This document shows positions 42,106-54,103 of a stretch of 64,000 bases of DNA, one piece after another. The notes below the pieces were generated by a model. The model had not been told where the DNA came from, did no database searches, and saw only the letters and a program-made list of their open reading frames with translations. The position numbers and the translations under genes are program-made. The stretch's first letter is position 1. Each line of letters opens with the position of its first letter. This DNA is from Symbiodinium natans (Eukaryota; Sar; Dinophyceae; Suessiales; Symbiodiniaceae): positions 342,501 to 406,500 of the forward strand of contig CAJNDS010002657.1 of NCBI GenBank assembly GCA_905221605.1, given 5' to 3'.

Positions 42106-42784
42106 CTGCCGCCTTTCTTCTACTCGGTGTTGACGTTTTATGCGGGTTTATGGTTTCGGAAATAGGGTTTAAGGTTTAGGGTTTAGGGCTAAGTTTAGGG
42201 CTTAGGGTTTAAGGTTACGGTTTAGGGTTTCGGGGGTTTAGGGTTTAGGGTTTATAGGGTTTAGGGGCTTAGGGCTTGGGGCTTAGGGTTTAGGGTTCAG
42301 GGTTCAGGGTTCAGGGTTCAGGGTTTAGGGTTTCGGTTTTAGGGTTTAGGGTTCAGGGTTTAGGGTTTAGGGTTTAGGGTTTAGGGTTTAGGGCTTATGG
42401 CGCGGGATTTCAGACAAGGCGATCACCGGGTACTGGTTCTTCAGACCAAAACACTTAGCGCCATCGCGAGAACGCGGAAAACCTTTCTAACATGAAAAAC
42501 CCAGAAGCGACACTACTTTTCCCAAGATGCCAGTCACCTTATGCAGTTGCCCAAAAAACAACCCGACCCCAACACTACATGAATTCTGTTCAGCTACGGA
42601 TTTGAGACTTGGATTGCAGACTGTCCATAAGCATGCGGCCGTCGTCAGATTGCTGGAGACCGCCTAGTCATGATATACGGATTGACCAGTTGGAATGGAA
42701 CCTGCAACCTTCAGCATTCAACAGAATCTGTACACGGCAAACCCATAATTATTACAACATTGGAGGAGTGAGTAATTTGTTGCA

Positions 42785-42904
42785 AGCCACTTCAGCTGCT
42801 TCCGAGGGCGCCACAAAAGACGCCGGCGCCCTGCAGTAACTCAACACATAAGCAGCCGCCGCGATGAGCAGCAGCGGCGCGGCGATGGAGCTGGACCGAG
42901 CCAT
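42785..42904 (-). CDS. Possible first exon with a plastid-targeting leader
   Basis: From ATG at 42,904 the minus frame reads MARSSS, then a hydrophobic core APLLLIAAAAYVLSYC, then APASFVAPSEAAE. A signal peptide followed by a transit region beginning FVAP fits the bipartite leaders of dinoflagellate plastid proteins. The body would be in exons further left (42,478-42,400 reading GAKCFGLKNQYPVIALSEIP; 42,105-41,998). The exon ends before about 42,785. The plus strand is open here too, so this remains a candidate. Confidence 0.4.
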
Positions 42905-42959
42905 GCTCTGCGCCGGCCAGGCAAGGGTCTGTGGACGTACCGCGCGTCTGAGCCACAAA

Positions 42960-44830
42960 CCTGCAATGAACCGGCATGTTTCGCAAATTGAGTTGCCGTT
43001 TCGCTAAGCTACAGGCCGCGAGGGCTGCTGGGCACGCTGCTTTTGCTGCTTTAAGCCCCAACCGCAACGTGCTCAGTACAAGAGAAGGAAAGACAAGATG
43101 AACGAACTTGCGAGTGGAAAAAGAACGACATGTGGATTGCGAGCTTGCCAGTCCCGGACATACGCATACTAGCTGCAATGACTTAAAACTCAAGACTGTA
43201 GAAATGCGGCGGAAAGGTCGGGTCTAAAGCGTGTTTGGATTCCATGGTTTCAATGCTCGGCTGAGGTGGCTCTTTTTTCGGCTTCAACTGGAAAAGCAAA
43301 ACACAAGGTCTCAACAAGAACAATGAACGCACGGCCTCGATAGGAACACCGGTCAAGCTGACACTCACTATTTGGGAGTGAACTACGTTTCCTAGCTGGT
43401 ACTACCTCAATGCCAGACCAGGCAGCAACCATCCGAAAACCATCGATTTTCGATCTACGTAAAACATGCTGGTTCTGCTGACTTCCCCCCCCCCCAACTG
43501 GTGTCTTCGACACACAGGGAGAGAATGAGAAACAGTATGCGAAGAATGCCTGCATGGCGCAGGCCTCTGGAAAATGTCTACAAAACTCCAGATACTGAAA
43601 ATTCAAGGTTAACAGCACGCAGCCGCCAAGTAGTCAACACGGGGTCTCCGAAAATCTGGATTTCATAGATACCCTCGGATGTTCCCCCTGGTACTAACAA
43701 GCCTTAATAGGGATTTTAGTACCGCTTACAGGAAAATCCCTATTCAGGACTGTCAGCATAAGGGGAACATCCCGAGCTATACCTGTCCGCCGCCCAAATA
43801 ACGGCAATCCGTGCCAGAATGGAGACCCCACCTTGTCAACACTGGTGTCTAAGTTTAATGGTCAATCGCCTCGTCTTGCCACAGACCCGTCAGGGATCCG
43901 AATAATGCAGGTGGTAGGGTTTTGGGGTTTAGGGTTTAGGGTTTGGGCTTTGGAGTTTAGGGTATAGAGTTTGGGGTTTGGGGCTTCGGATCCCTCAGGG
44001 GCTAGGCAAATGCGGGCCCATAAGGTGCAATCTCAAAGCGAAGGAGAATGAGCGTATGGCTTCGAAGAGACATCTAAGGTTTGGGACTTTAGGGGTTTGA
44101 GCCATGGTTTATCTTCTTGTCTTGAAACCCTATATATAAGTTCATACGGAACCCTATATACACTCACCTAACCAGCGACTTCAAAGCTCTGCCTGATTTA
44201 GGGCTGAGCGTCGTACGAGCAGTGCTCAACCTCGTCTTTCGATGTCTCCGGGACAGGCAGAAGCCTCGCACAAGCATTGGGCTTTGGGTTTGTGATATGT
44301 ACGGTTTAGGGTTGGATGAGCAACGGCGTTTGGTGCTTCATGATTTCGGCTATTTGCAGCTTCACTTAGCTGCCCTTCATCGAAGGAAACTTGCTCTGAT
44401 TCGAACACCAGCATCCGAGAACGAACCTTACTGCTAACTCGCAAACCGTGCCGCAACAAGTTGTGGCACGGGGGAGGGCGGGGGAGCAGGTTGGAGTGCC
44501 GAAATTCATGAGAAGACCGCAAGACTTCGCAAGAGTCACGGGAACACCCAAAGCCTGAAGCCCGACAGGAATGGCCTCAGGCAAGGCCCAGAGCTTCAAT
44601 CTCCGGCGGAATCTCCGGAATCTGGCCTCTGAAAAGGTGATCTCCGCATTTCTGCGTAAGGTTCAGTAGAGCTCCAAACAAACAATCAAGCAAACACACA
44701 CGCACACCATATTCGCGGAGTCAGAAAAACAGGTTGCGGAGTTCCTCCTTTGAACTTCGACATGATGGAAAATTCTCATGACTCTCATGCCTTAGCAGCT
44801 GTTGCAGGTCTGAAGGTACCCAGGCTCTGA
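42960..44830. other. No gene supported; one hairpin element
   Basis: Small ORFs on both strands have no recognisable domain. A palindromic element lies at about 43,679-43,772, with ends CTCGGATGTTCCCC and GGGGAACATCCCGAG. A few TTTAGGG units lie near 43,925 and 44,305. Confidence 0.5.
43679..43775. repeat. Hairpin element, family VIII
   Basis: GGATGTTCCCC and GGGGAACATCC are perfect 11-bp inverted ends; AATAGGGATTTT and AAAATCCCTATT form an inner pair. Confidence 0.75.
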
Positions 44831-44831
44831 C

Positions 44832-44952
44832 CTTGCAGTGCTAAGATCCCGGCCGTCCCTGTCCCGCGCCATTCTGTCAGCGCCCGCATTGAGAAGCTGG
44901 CGAACAACTGCTTGCTTGCCGGCCCTGGCTGCGTAGTGAAGAGGCGTTGTGC
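44832..44952 (-). CDS. Ankyrin exon 3
   Basis: Bounded by TTCCTGACCCAG and GCAAG|GTCAGAG. One complete repeat, TPLHYAARAGKQAVVRQLLN followed by AGADRMARDRDGRDL. Confidence 0.8.
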
Positions 44953-45853
44953 CTGGGTCAGGAACAGTGGAGAATCAGGAAAAAGAAGATCACGACAAAG
45001 TGGGCACCCCTACCCTCCCACTAGACGTCTCTGTGAGTTGTTTGTGAATTATGTGTCTCGGTATGTCTCGGTTCATGGCTTATTGCCAGGGTGAAGATCC
45101 TTTGTGGTCCATTGCGCTCTTCACTGCAAACGACTAAAGGACGTTTCAGGGACATGTGGCGTCCTCAACTGGCACATGGTAAGGCCAGGACCGAAAGAAT
45201 CCGTGGCCCGAAAGGACGCTCGGGCTTCGAGAAGAACTAACACGACATCCTCGTGGCCCCACTGCGCAGCATCGTGCAAAGGCGTTTTGCCTCAGCGATC
45301 CCATCGAAACTCCGGAACTTCATTGGAACTTTGCGTTATTCAAAGAGCTTGGGGAGTTTAGGCCTTAGGGGTTGTGGGGAGCAGGGGTCGAGATTAGGTA
45401 GCCTCAAAGCCTGAAAGCCGCACAGGCGGCTTTCAGGCTTCAAAGCTTCAAATCCTCTCCTTCCACGTTACCGCTGAAGCACTTGAGACGCTTAACACGC
45501 CCCCAGGACGCAGGAAACTTTTGAGATGCTGAAAAAGTGCTGTAGCTTTCTCATAGCCGGACGGACATGTTCGACGCCTGCGACGCTTGAGACGCAAATA
45601 AATTAGTTTAGATAGCTTTGTAAAGTCTCTAGCCTTGCTGGGAGCTCCCGGAAAATATGTGAGAAAATGTAGTCTAGACGGTTTCGAGCCTTCCCGAAAG
45701 CTCCCAGAAGGTGGTGAGAAGGTTTAGATAGTTTAGAAAGATAGTGCAAATAATTTGGAGGGAGGCTCGTGCAGGCGAAACTTTCCCAACTATCAAACCG
45801 ATCCTGCTCCCGACACCCGACCCGGTCACATAGTACATACAGATCCCTCTTAC

Positions 45854-45884
<31 letters not shown>

Positions 45885-46910
45885 CTGTATATACATATAT
45901 ATCTATGCACATACACATACACGTACATATTCATGTACAGATATGTTTCTTTTTGTATCTTTATGTGAGTATAGAAGCGATCTAGGGTAGTGAAGCCTCA
46001 AAGCATCAAGGCCTCTCAGGCGGCCTGAGGCTTCAATCCCACAAAGCCACTTAACCGTGGCCGCTGATGCCTGAGGCGCTTGAGACGCCTGAGACGCTTG
46101 AGAGTGCCTGCATCGCGCGAGACGCAACTCGATTCAGGCCGTCCAGGCGCACGGGCGGCGCGTGAAAAGCTTGAGATGCTTGAGACGCCTGGCACATGTG
46201 AGATTTTTCGGCGGCTTTGACACGCATGGCTTCTCTAGCGCGCGCGCCCCGACCGTGTGCAGGGGTCTTGGGGCTTTTGGGGATCTGCTTAGGAGGGGGG
46301 GGAGGGTTCTCTCATTCTCAGAAGCCATGCGGCGTCGGTCGCGGCTCTCCTCCAAGGGGGCTCTGGCCTCGATGAGCTGAAGGACGATGCTGGCATGGCC
46401 TTCCTCCGCGGCTCGGTGCAGCGGCGTGTGGCCTTTCGAAGCTCTGGAGGCTGGGTCAAACATGGGCTTTTTTGGGGGGTCCTTACGGTCTATTCCTTGT
46501 TCTGACCCACATTCTGTGATCCAGACCTATATCCCAGGAGCTGATAGCCAGGCCTCCTCCAAGGATCTTCTTTCGTGCGTTGCCTCTGTGGATGTGGCCT
46601 TGTACAGCTTCTTGGTTGCCCTCCTTTATGGCCCTGTGGATGTCTGTGCCTCGACACGACGAGCATGGCCCAAGCACGACGCGACCAGGAGACCTCTTTC
46701 AAAAGTTCAACATCCCGCCCTGCTTGCTTGACCATCTCAAGTGCTCTCTGCCCGAGTGCGGGACACTTGTCCGCTGCAGCCGCAGCCTGCTAAGCAGAAA
46801 GCATCTTTAAAGCTCTCTGCACGGGACAGCCTCAGAACATGTGCAACCACCCCTATGGCCAAGTTTGTCACGGCCTCCTCCAGTGAGATAGATCCCAGGG
46901 TCAAGCTTCC
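44832..46910 (-). CDS. Ankyrin-repeat protein gene (partial exon model)
   Basis: Five or six minus-strand exons can be read: about 46,910-46,800 (SISLEEAVTNLAIGVVAHVL), 46,786-46,694 (31 codons, ADKCPALGQRALEMVKQAG), about 46,650-46,561 (DIHRAIKEGNQEAVQGHIH), 46,432-46,320, 45,290-45,192 and 44,952-44,832. The last three each carry one ankyrin repeat: TPLHRAAEEGHASIVLQLIE, TPLHDAAQWGHEDVVLVLLE and TPLHYAARAGKQAVVRQLLN. Each of these exons starts with GC after AG, so the phase-2 boundary falls in the glycine before TPLH. The protein would be a cytosolic binding scaffold; its partner is unknown. The 5' and 3' ends were not found. Confidence 0.75.
45192..45290 (-). CDS. Ankyrin exon 2
   Basis: Bounded by GATCGCTGAG and TTTCG|GTCCTGG. 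One repeat, TPLHDAAQWGHEDVVLVLLE followed by ARASFRATDSF. Confidence 0.8.
45406..46090. repeat. Intronic repeats between ankyrin exons
   Basis: A GC-rich segment at about 45,406-45,500 is repeated at about 45,990-46,090 (AGCCTCAAAGC, GGCGGC, GCTTCAA, CACTTGAGACGC or similar); each copy can fold. Two copies of a 60-bp GAGCTCCCGGAAAATATGTG-type segment lie at 45,630-45,720, and an (AT)n tract at 45,855-45,905. A GAGACGCTT/CCT repeat follows at 46,075-46,195. Confidence 0.65.
46320..46432 (-). CDS. Ankyrin exon 1
   Basis: Starts after GCTTCGAAAG; reads HTPLHRAAEEGHASIVLQLI followed by EARAPLEESRDRRR. The 3' boundary is approximate. Confidence 0.75.
46694..46786 (-). CDS. Upstream exon of the ankyrin gene
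   Basis: Exactly 31 codons between GCTTAGCAG and GAG|GTCTCC. Reads AAAAADKCPALGQRALEMVK then QAGRDVELLKE, alpha-helical. Confidence 0.55.
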
Positions 46911-46959
46911 CGTGGCCTGCCCGCAGAGGGGTGCGCACGATCAGCATCGATCAGCAGCA

Positions 46960-47560
46960 TGCCCAATGTTATGAACAGGAGCCATGTGGATGTCGAGAAG
47001 ATGATCTCCAGGTGCAGAGAATTCATAGTGAAACAGCGATACTGCAAAACTAGAGGTCCGACAAACTTTCGGAGGCCTCAGCTCCCCACAAAGCGATGCC
47101 CACACAACCGGCCCAGCTACGAGGTACCTTCATCTTTAGTCGAAAATACAGAACTCACTAATAGCACCCTTGCATACACACAGACACGCCCAACTCACCC
47201 CCAAGCCATGGTTCTACGACTCTTGCTGGTAGTGCGAAGAGAGTACGAAACAGGCTTCGTAAGCACTCGGCCTCCAAAGCACATACTGGCTGACAATTGT
47301 AGCACTTTGGCCGGGGGTGTGCATACAAAAAGAATCGATAAGAGTATCACTCCGGACCTAACTTTTCACGGCACGTTTGGGAGAAATGCATGGAAATCCT
47401 GGAATGACCATCAGCCGGGAAAGGTGATGAATGGCGTCATCTCACTGATGACTTCCACCTGTCAGAACCTGCCTCGCTTCCAACCCCCTTAACAAGAGCG
47501 ACCATCGCTTCACCCTCGCTTCTATTCGCTTCTTACGCGGCCTTGTTCCAAACTGCGGTC
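46960..47560. other. No gene seen
   Basis: A plus-strand frame of 177 codons (46,959-47,492) is open but has no recognisable domain, no G/C-ending codon bias and Thr/Asn/Arg-rich content; I do not call it. Confidence 0.4.
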
Positions 47561-47564
47561 CCGA

Positions 47565-50500
47565 AGTGCCTACGATGGATTTTCGGGTCCTGCCGAGCGA
47601 TCGACGCGACCCGTTCGCAATGCTTGCAGCGCGCAATCAGTATGTGAGCAAATTCGTGTAGAAGGTGCAGAGTCACTGGCAGGGTTAAGAGTGTGCGCAC
47701 TGGAACTTCGATTCTATTGAACACATGAAAACGCCCTGTTTCAAGTCATCACTCCAAACTGCCCTGGCGGCCATTCAACTCAATGGCAATGCTGGTAGGT
47801 CTGACTTGCAGGCAGGACACAGCGCCGCTAGGCGTTTTCGGCACTGCCGCGGCCGCAGCGGCCTTGGAATCTGCATTGCATTCAGTTGCCTATAATGGAC
47901 TGGGACCGGCTTTGCCACAGCCTCGGCTTGGACTGCAAGCTGTAACCTTGCTTTTTGCCAACCTTGTAGATTGTTCGGCTCAGACAAGCCACAGGGCCAG
48001 GGTAGGCCAGTGCAGGCGAAGCCACGGGCGCAGCAGCCTTAAGAACCGAATTGGCCTCAAACCCTGCTTCTCAAATTTTGCTAACCTCTCCTGAGAAAGG
48101 CAACCCGCTCCTTCGCCATTGGTTGGCAGGTTTACTAGCTACCGGCCAGGAAGTAGTAACAGGCCCTCGCAAAGGGTCTTGAAGCCTTGGAATGCTCCCA
48201 CGATAACAAGACAGGTCCTGGCCATGTTTAGTCTGTCTCACAGGCAAGGAACTCACACTCAATGGTGGCCTGCTGGTAGGTCTGACTTGCAGGCAGGACA
48301 CAGCGATGCTAGGCGTTGTCGGCACTGCCGCATGCGCAGCGGCCTTGGGTGGGTGAGTGAGTGATTCAGTGAGTGAGTGAGTGAATGGCATCTATCACTA
48401 GTTAAAAACTGTAATCATAACTGCTTAGGAATATATTATTTACGATCTGGACTCATCTTTGGAATCTCTGGAACATTGATATCAGTCTTAAGAGAATAGA
48501 ACTATATTCATCAGGAAACAAGAATATATCTCCAGAAAACCAGAACTTCTATAATAGAAGTATTACATTGCATGGCTCTCTTATGACATTCGTTTTAGTT
48601 ATGCCTGGCTTGTTTCGAGAAGTCATTTTGTACTTGTCTTTCAAGGGTCTCCAGAAGTGGTATATCCTAGAGTCAATAATTTTCTTTCTTAATTCTTTTA
48701 CTTTCATATCGTTTAATCATCCTTTCTTTTCCACCATTAGCCTTCAAGTACAGGAAATCTCGTAATCTCTGGTACATCTTCATGTCTTACATCTCTTAGT
48801 TGTTGGACAACAATTCTAAATCTGAGATCTGATTGTCTGACCTAAAGACTATCCCATTATTTCCTTGGGCTTTCTTGATTACAGATTTCATGGCTTTACT
48901 TACATTACCAATCTTATCCACTTTTCTTTTATCCTATATTGGAGATCCTATATTCTATCAACAGGTATTTATTTTTTTTGGACATCCAAAAGTTTACATC
49001 TTAATAACTCCTGCATGTGGGGTCATTTCCATAAAAAACTTCTGGGATTTTACAATAAATACTCCTTGGCAACCCAATCAATGATCTTTGCGATCCCGAG
49101 GTGCCTACGACGGATCTTCTAGTCCTACGCGACCCGTTCGCAATGCTTGCACCTCGCAATCAGTATGTGAGCAAATTCGTGTAGAAGGTGCAGAGTCACT
49201 GGCAGGGTTAAGAGTGCGCGCGCTGGAACTTCGATTCTATTGAACACATGAAAACGCCCTGGTTCAAGTCATCACTCCAAACTGCCCTGGCGGCCATTCA
49301 ATTCAATGGCAATGCTGGTAGGTCTGACTTGCAGGCAGGACACAGCGCCGCTAGGCGTTTTCGGCACTGCCGCGGCCGCAGCGGCCTTGGAATCTGAATT
49401 GCATTCAGTTGCCTAGAATGGACTGGGACCGACTTTGCCACAGCCTCGGCTTGGACTGCAAGCTGTAACCTTGCTTTTTGCCAACCTTGTAGATTGTTCG
49501 GCTCAGACAAGCCACAGGGCCAGCGTAGGCGTAGGCCAGTGCAGGCGAAGCCACGGGCGCAGCGGCCTTAAGAAGCGCCATTGAACTTTTACGAGGAGCT
49601 TCCGTGATCACTGCAGTCTACCATGCCAGTAACCTTGCGAATACTCGCCCGACTTTTCAGAGAGGCCACCGGGCGAACAGCAGGTTTAGGCGAAGCCACT
49701 TTCGCAGCAGCCTTGGATAAGAAGGACTCGAACGAGCAGTCAGATGTTTGAGCAAGCTTGTGCAGAACGTGTGGGTGGTCGTTGATTGCCGGGCGTCAGG
49801 CATCAGCATTTGCACAGGCCAAGCTTAGACGATAACGCACGACCCGGCTCACTCCAACCTACCATGGCCATTCACACAGCAATAGCACAAAGGTGGCACT
49901 GACTGTCAGGCAGGACGCAGCACCGCCAGGCGATTTCGGCACAGCCACAGCTACAGCTGCCTTGGCATCAGGTCTGCTGATACTTACTGAAAGTCGCGAC
50001 CCTTGGCATGGGCAGGCTGGCTGTATGCACACTTTTTGCATTAATACTTCCCACTCGCACACATATGGATGCTCACACGGGAGGAGAGGTAGGAAGGCAA
50101 GATGTAGACGTAGGACTCCAAAATGCTGAGGTGGAAGAGAGCGAATGGAGCGTTGCGTGATTTATTGCAAACTGCTTCACATCATCGCATAACATTGCAC
50201 ACAAGGCTGCACTGCACTCTGCACATCTGCTCCGCAAGCCCTGGTTCAAGTCATCACTCCAAACTGCCTGGCGGCCATTCAACTCAATGGCAATGCTGAT
50301 AGGTCTGACTTGCAGGCAGGACACAGCGCCGCCAGGCGTCTTCGGCACTGCCGCGGCCGCAGCGGCCTTGGAATCTGAATTGCATTCAGCTGCCTAGAAT
50401 GGACTGGGACCGACTTTGCCACAGCCTCGGCTTGGACTGCAAGCTGTAACCTTGCTTTTTGCCAACCTTGTAGATTGTTCGGCTCAGACAAGCCACAGGG

Positions 50501-50860
50501 CCAGCGTAGGCGTAGGCCAGTGCAGGCGAAGCCACGGGCGCAGCGGCCTTAAGAAGCGCCATTGAACTTTTACGAGGAGCTTCCGTGATCACTGCAGTCT
50601 ACCATGCCAGTAACCTTGCGAATACTCGCCCGACTTTTCAGAGAGGCCACCGGGCGAACAGCAGGTTTAGGCGAAGCCACTTTCGCAGCAGCCTTGGATA
50701 AGAAGGACTCGCACGAGCAGTCAGATGTTTGAGCAAGCTTGTGCAGAGCGTATGGGTTGTCGTTGATTGCCAGGCGTCAGGCATCAGCATTTGCACAGGC
50801 CAGGCTTAGACGACAACGCACAACCCGGCTCACTCCAACCCACCGTGGCCTGGCCTAACT
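47565..50860. repeat. Three-copy direct repeat, about 320-480 bp per copy, with extensions
   Basis: Copy 1 is 47,565-48,050, copy 2 49,100-49,600, copy 3 about 50,228-50,575. Copies 2 and 3 continue in near-identity for about 280 bp more (to about 49,850 and 50,860). A core of about 70 bp (CTGACTTGCAGGCAGGACAC to GCGGCCTTGG) also occurs at 48,282-48,350 and, diverged, at 49,905-49,970. The minus frame of the core reads PSGAVSCLQVRPTS or similar in each copy, but I cannot show it is translated. Confidence 0.85.
48420..49084 (+). pseudogene. cox1: Mitochondrial cox1 fragment in nuclear DNA (NUMT)
   Basis: An AT-rich segment translates in pieces to cytochrome c oxidase subunit I. From about 48,420: SGLIFGISGTLISVL; then in another frame (48,500-48,765) ISPENQNFYNRSITLHGSLM and MPGLF; then (48,833-49,084) [40 protein letters not shown] and on. 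Several frame changes, missing segments, and K in place of the conserved glutamate of HPEVY show it is dead. The intact protein is a proton-pumping membrane subunit of complex IV with some 500 residues. It is bounded on both sides by copies of the local direct repeat. Confidence 0.9.
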
Positions 50861-52430
50861 GTCAGGTAGCCCCAGGCGCTGTCGGCGACTTTGCTTTGGA
50901 CGCCCAAGCAGCAAGCGCCTGCTGAGGAGTGAGCAGCTCCTTGGGAAACTAAGGCGGGTCACAGGTGCGCAGGACGAGCCAAGTCACATCGCAAGACCAG
51001 ATCGCAATCAGCAGGCTAAGCTGCGCAGCGCAACTGCGCAGCTCAAGATGGCTAGTCATGTTCACAGGCATCAACAAAGCCCTACCCTGGCGGTCAAGCT
51101 TGCGAGTACACTGATTCGAGGGACAACTCCTGGTCCTATTGCAGCCTGAGGCACGCTTGAAGTTTCTTGGGCTACTTTGCTTGAAGCCTGCCAACAACAG
51201 CGGGGGTCCACTTCTTGTCGGGACGCGAGGTTGAGTCAACATCCAGTCCCCGGTGGAGTGTACATCCCCTCGTCCCCCCATCCCTGACCCCCCCCCTCCC
51301 TACAAGGGCTTTCCAGACGGTGCCATGAAACAGGCGGCAGTGGACGACGGTAAGCACAATCCCTCGCTTCATCGCCTTGTGCGCAGGCGTCAGGTGTGTT
51401 GCTGACAAACATGCGTGGCAGGAAGACATCTAGAGCTGAATCCGCCCCTGCCCCGCGCAGAACCTCTTGCCTCATTGCATTTTTGGATGCGTTCGGCACC
51501 CCCTGCTCCCCCCCGCCCCTCCCCCACCGCACGCCCCCACGCCAAAAAAAACAACACAAAAACAACGGACTCGCTCTTCCAAAAAGATGCGCACTGGACT
51601 GGGAAGTGGATACCGCTTCTTGCTCGGCTTCCAAAGGTGTAGAAGCACCTGAGCCTGGAGCTCCGGCGATGCTCCTAACCTCTCGGAACATAGAACTAAG
51701 CCAATGAACATCACGAGCAAAGCAGCGTGCCAAAACGCACAACACCAAAGTCAAAGAAATTGGCTCCATGATCGCCTGAGTGTGCCCATTCAGAGCTTGA
51801 CATGGCAGGATATGGTGCCCAACGCTACCTTGTAATGTCCTCTATTGAAGCTCTTCACAGAAGCGCCAAGCAAGGCCAAGTGTACCGTGCTAAGAAGTCT
51901 CTGCAAGAAACACTACGCATGTCGAAGTGGCGTTGCTTTTTGGCTAAGTTGTGGACGGTTTTTCTGCCACTGTCTTGCCAGCTAATGCACTGCACTGTGT
52001 AGTACAGTGCTGCTTTCAGGTTTAACGTAACCTTGCTGCAGGCGGAACAAGGCAAATCATCGCTGACAAGTTTAATCACGGAGCAGGGTATAGGCCTCTG
52101 AGCTCGAGGACATCGTGCTGGGCAACTGCAACATCGATGCCGACATTCAATGGAGTCTTGCGCAAACCAGCAAGGAACTTTTCGAGGCCCCAAGAACTTG
52201 AACGGTGTGTGGGACATCCTGTCGGCTCAGGGCCTCGGAAGCCGAAGGTTAGAAGTCCCAAATGGTTTACCTAGGCAGCAGACCCACCACGCCCCTTTCT
52301 TTGTGGTTCATTTCGGAGCGTTTTCCATGAACCGGTCTTGCCATAGCCTCCAACAAGAACTTGGATGCAGTGGACTTTTGGGAAACTTCTTTACAATGAG
52401 CCCCGCAACCTTTCGCGCATCCTTCAAACA
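50860..52430. other. No gene supported
   Basis: Overlapping ORFs on both strands have proline, cysteine or charge-biased sequence from C-rich tracts (51,280-51,300, 51,500-51,540). No domain was recognised. Confidence 0.4.
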
Positions 52431-52433
52431 AGG

Positions 52434-52560
52434 TCACACATACACATACACATACACATACACATGCACATACACATGCACATGCACATACACATGCACA
52501 TGCACATACACATACACATACACATGCACATACACATACACGTACGGGCGCACGCGCGCA
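52434..52560. repeat. ACACAT/GCACAT hexanucleotide microsatellite
   Basis: About 18 hexamer units ACACAT with GCACAT variants, followed by a short CACACA run. Confidence 0.95.
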
Positions 52561-52818
52561 CACACACACACAGACTTGGACACGGAGACAGGGGGTCCTA
52601 CTGCTTTCACCCATGCACTCGATCCAGTGACCTTGCAGCAACAGCAATGTGTGTGACAAACCTCATGTAAGATCTACAAGTCCTACTGCCAATTCTGAGG
52701 GGGCCAGGGCTGCCAAAGAGTGCCTGCTCCGGTACGAAACTCGGTTGCACCCATCGCAAAAAAAAACATCACGTGATACCCAACATCAAAACCGCGGCAT
52801 GCTTTTTTGCAACTGGGC

Positions 52819-53275
<457 letters not shown>

Positions 53276-53281
53276 AAACAC

Positions 53282-54054
53282 CCCGATCCGGAGCTGGCTT
53301 GATGCATTGCAGAGCAGGCCTCCGTCTTTGGGCTGAGATCCCGGATCCAGAAGGGGGACTCAAGCTCCGTCAAGTAAACGAAGGCCAGGCCACCTCCCAT
53401 GTCGGCGGAGTCAGTGACTTGGAAGCGGCTGCCTGGAGGAAGAAGCACCTCCTCTTCCTGAACCAGAGAATACTTCGAAATCTCCCGCGCCTGTTTCTGA
53501 GACAAGCGGATTTGGAAGAAAGTTCTGGGGCCGACCTTTCCAAAAAAATCCGGCTTCTCCAAAACCTTTAGCTTCGTTGTGCAGCTGATAAAACCGTGCC
53601 AGGTGAATTCATGCCCCTCGCAGTATTCACGGAGTAAGTTCTTCTTGACTCCGCGGTAAACAGTGTCTTTGTGAAAGGGCGCAATGCGGCCAAGTGCACT
53701 GAGCAATAACCACATAAAGTCCACGTAGGGCCGGATCAGGTTTCTATCGGCATTGTAGCACTTGGAATTCATGTCCTTGTACAAGGGTGGACCGGAACTC
53801 CACTCGGCGGTGTAGTGCATAACGGCTGCAAGCTCATCTTCACTCAGACAGCCGTCCTGGAAGGGTGCTTCCCCGTAGAAAAAACACCATAGACTCCATA
53901 GACTCAACAGAAATCAATGGGATAGTCAAATCTTTACGAGTCCTGCTGGCCGTTTCGGATGGAATCCCGTGCCATGACCTGGAAGTCCCGGGCAACGTCC
54001 GTCACTCCAGCCAGCCCCGGCGCCAGCTGCCGAATGCACTCCGCATAGCCCAAG
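53282..54054 (-). CDS. Arginine-type mono-ADP-ribosyltransferase (partial, two exons)
   Basis: Exon A (54,054-53,938) ends CTC|GTAAAG; exon B starts at 53,902 after TTCTGTTGAG. Joining them keeps the frame (…DSLWSLWCFFYGEAP…). Exon B holds the catalytic fold of the R-S-E class: VYRGVK (R), FTWHGFISCTTK (the S-T-S strand), and LVQEEEVLLPPGSRFQV (the E-x-E loop), with an N-terminal helical part (YVDFMWLLLSALG). Such enzymes transfer ADP-ribose from NAD to protein. Exon B ends near 53,282 at GGG|GTGTTTAGGGTGTGTG; the (TG)n tract then begins the next intron. The 5' start and 3' end are outside the readable exons. It is an ordinary cellular ART by its context. Confidence 0.75.
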
Positions 54055-54103
54055 CTTTCACCAGGTACCTGAACAACTCATGCATGAATGAACCCTTACG
54101 CAT

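Larger units (their letters stand above)
1..42400. repeat. Interstitial telomeric-repeat mosaic (TTTAGGG/CCCTAAA)
   Basis: Dozens of short arrays of the plant/dinoflagellate-type telomeric heptamer occur in both orientations, from two to about 30 units each, separated by unique islands of roughly 40-300 bp. The arrays are mostly perfect, with variants such as TTTGGGG, TTTGTGG and CCCTAAAA. Frequent alternation of orientation and intervening coding-like islands argue against a true chromosome end. The copia element at 26,937-37,653 interrupts the mosaic, and the block 2.3-7.2 kb is largely free of it. Arrays often sit against candidate exon ends, so many are probably intronic. Confidence 0.9.

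Noticed and set aside
46959-47492. 177-codon plus-strand ORF as a gene
   Set aside because: No domain, no codon bias like that of neighbouring exons, and no splice or start context.
48420-49084. Functional cox1 or a mitochondrial contig
   Set aside because: Broken into several frames with segments missing, and flanked on both sides by GC-rich duplicated nuclear-type DNA.
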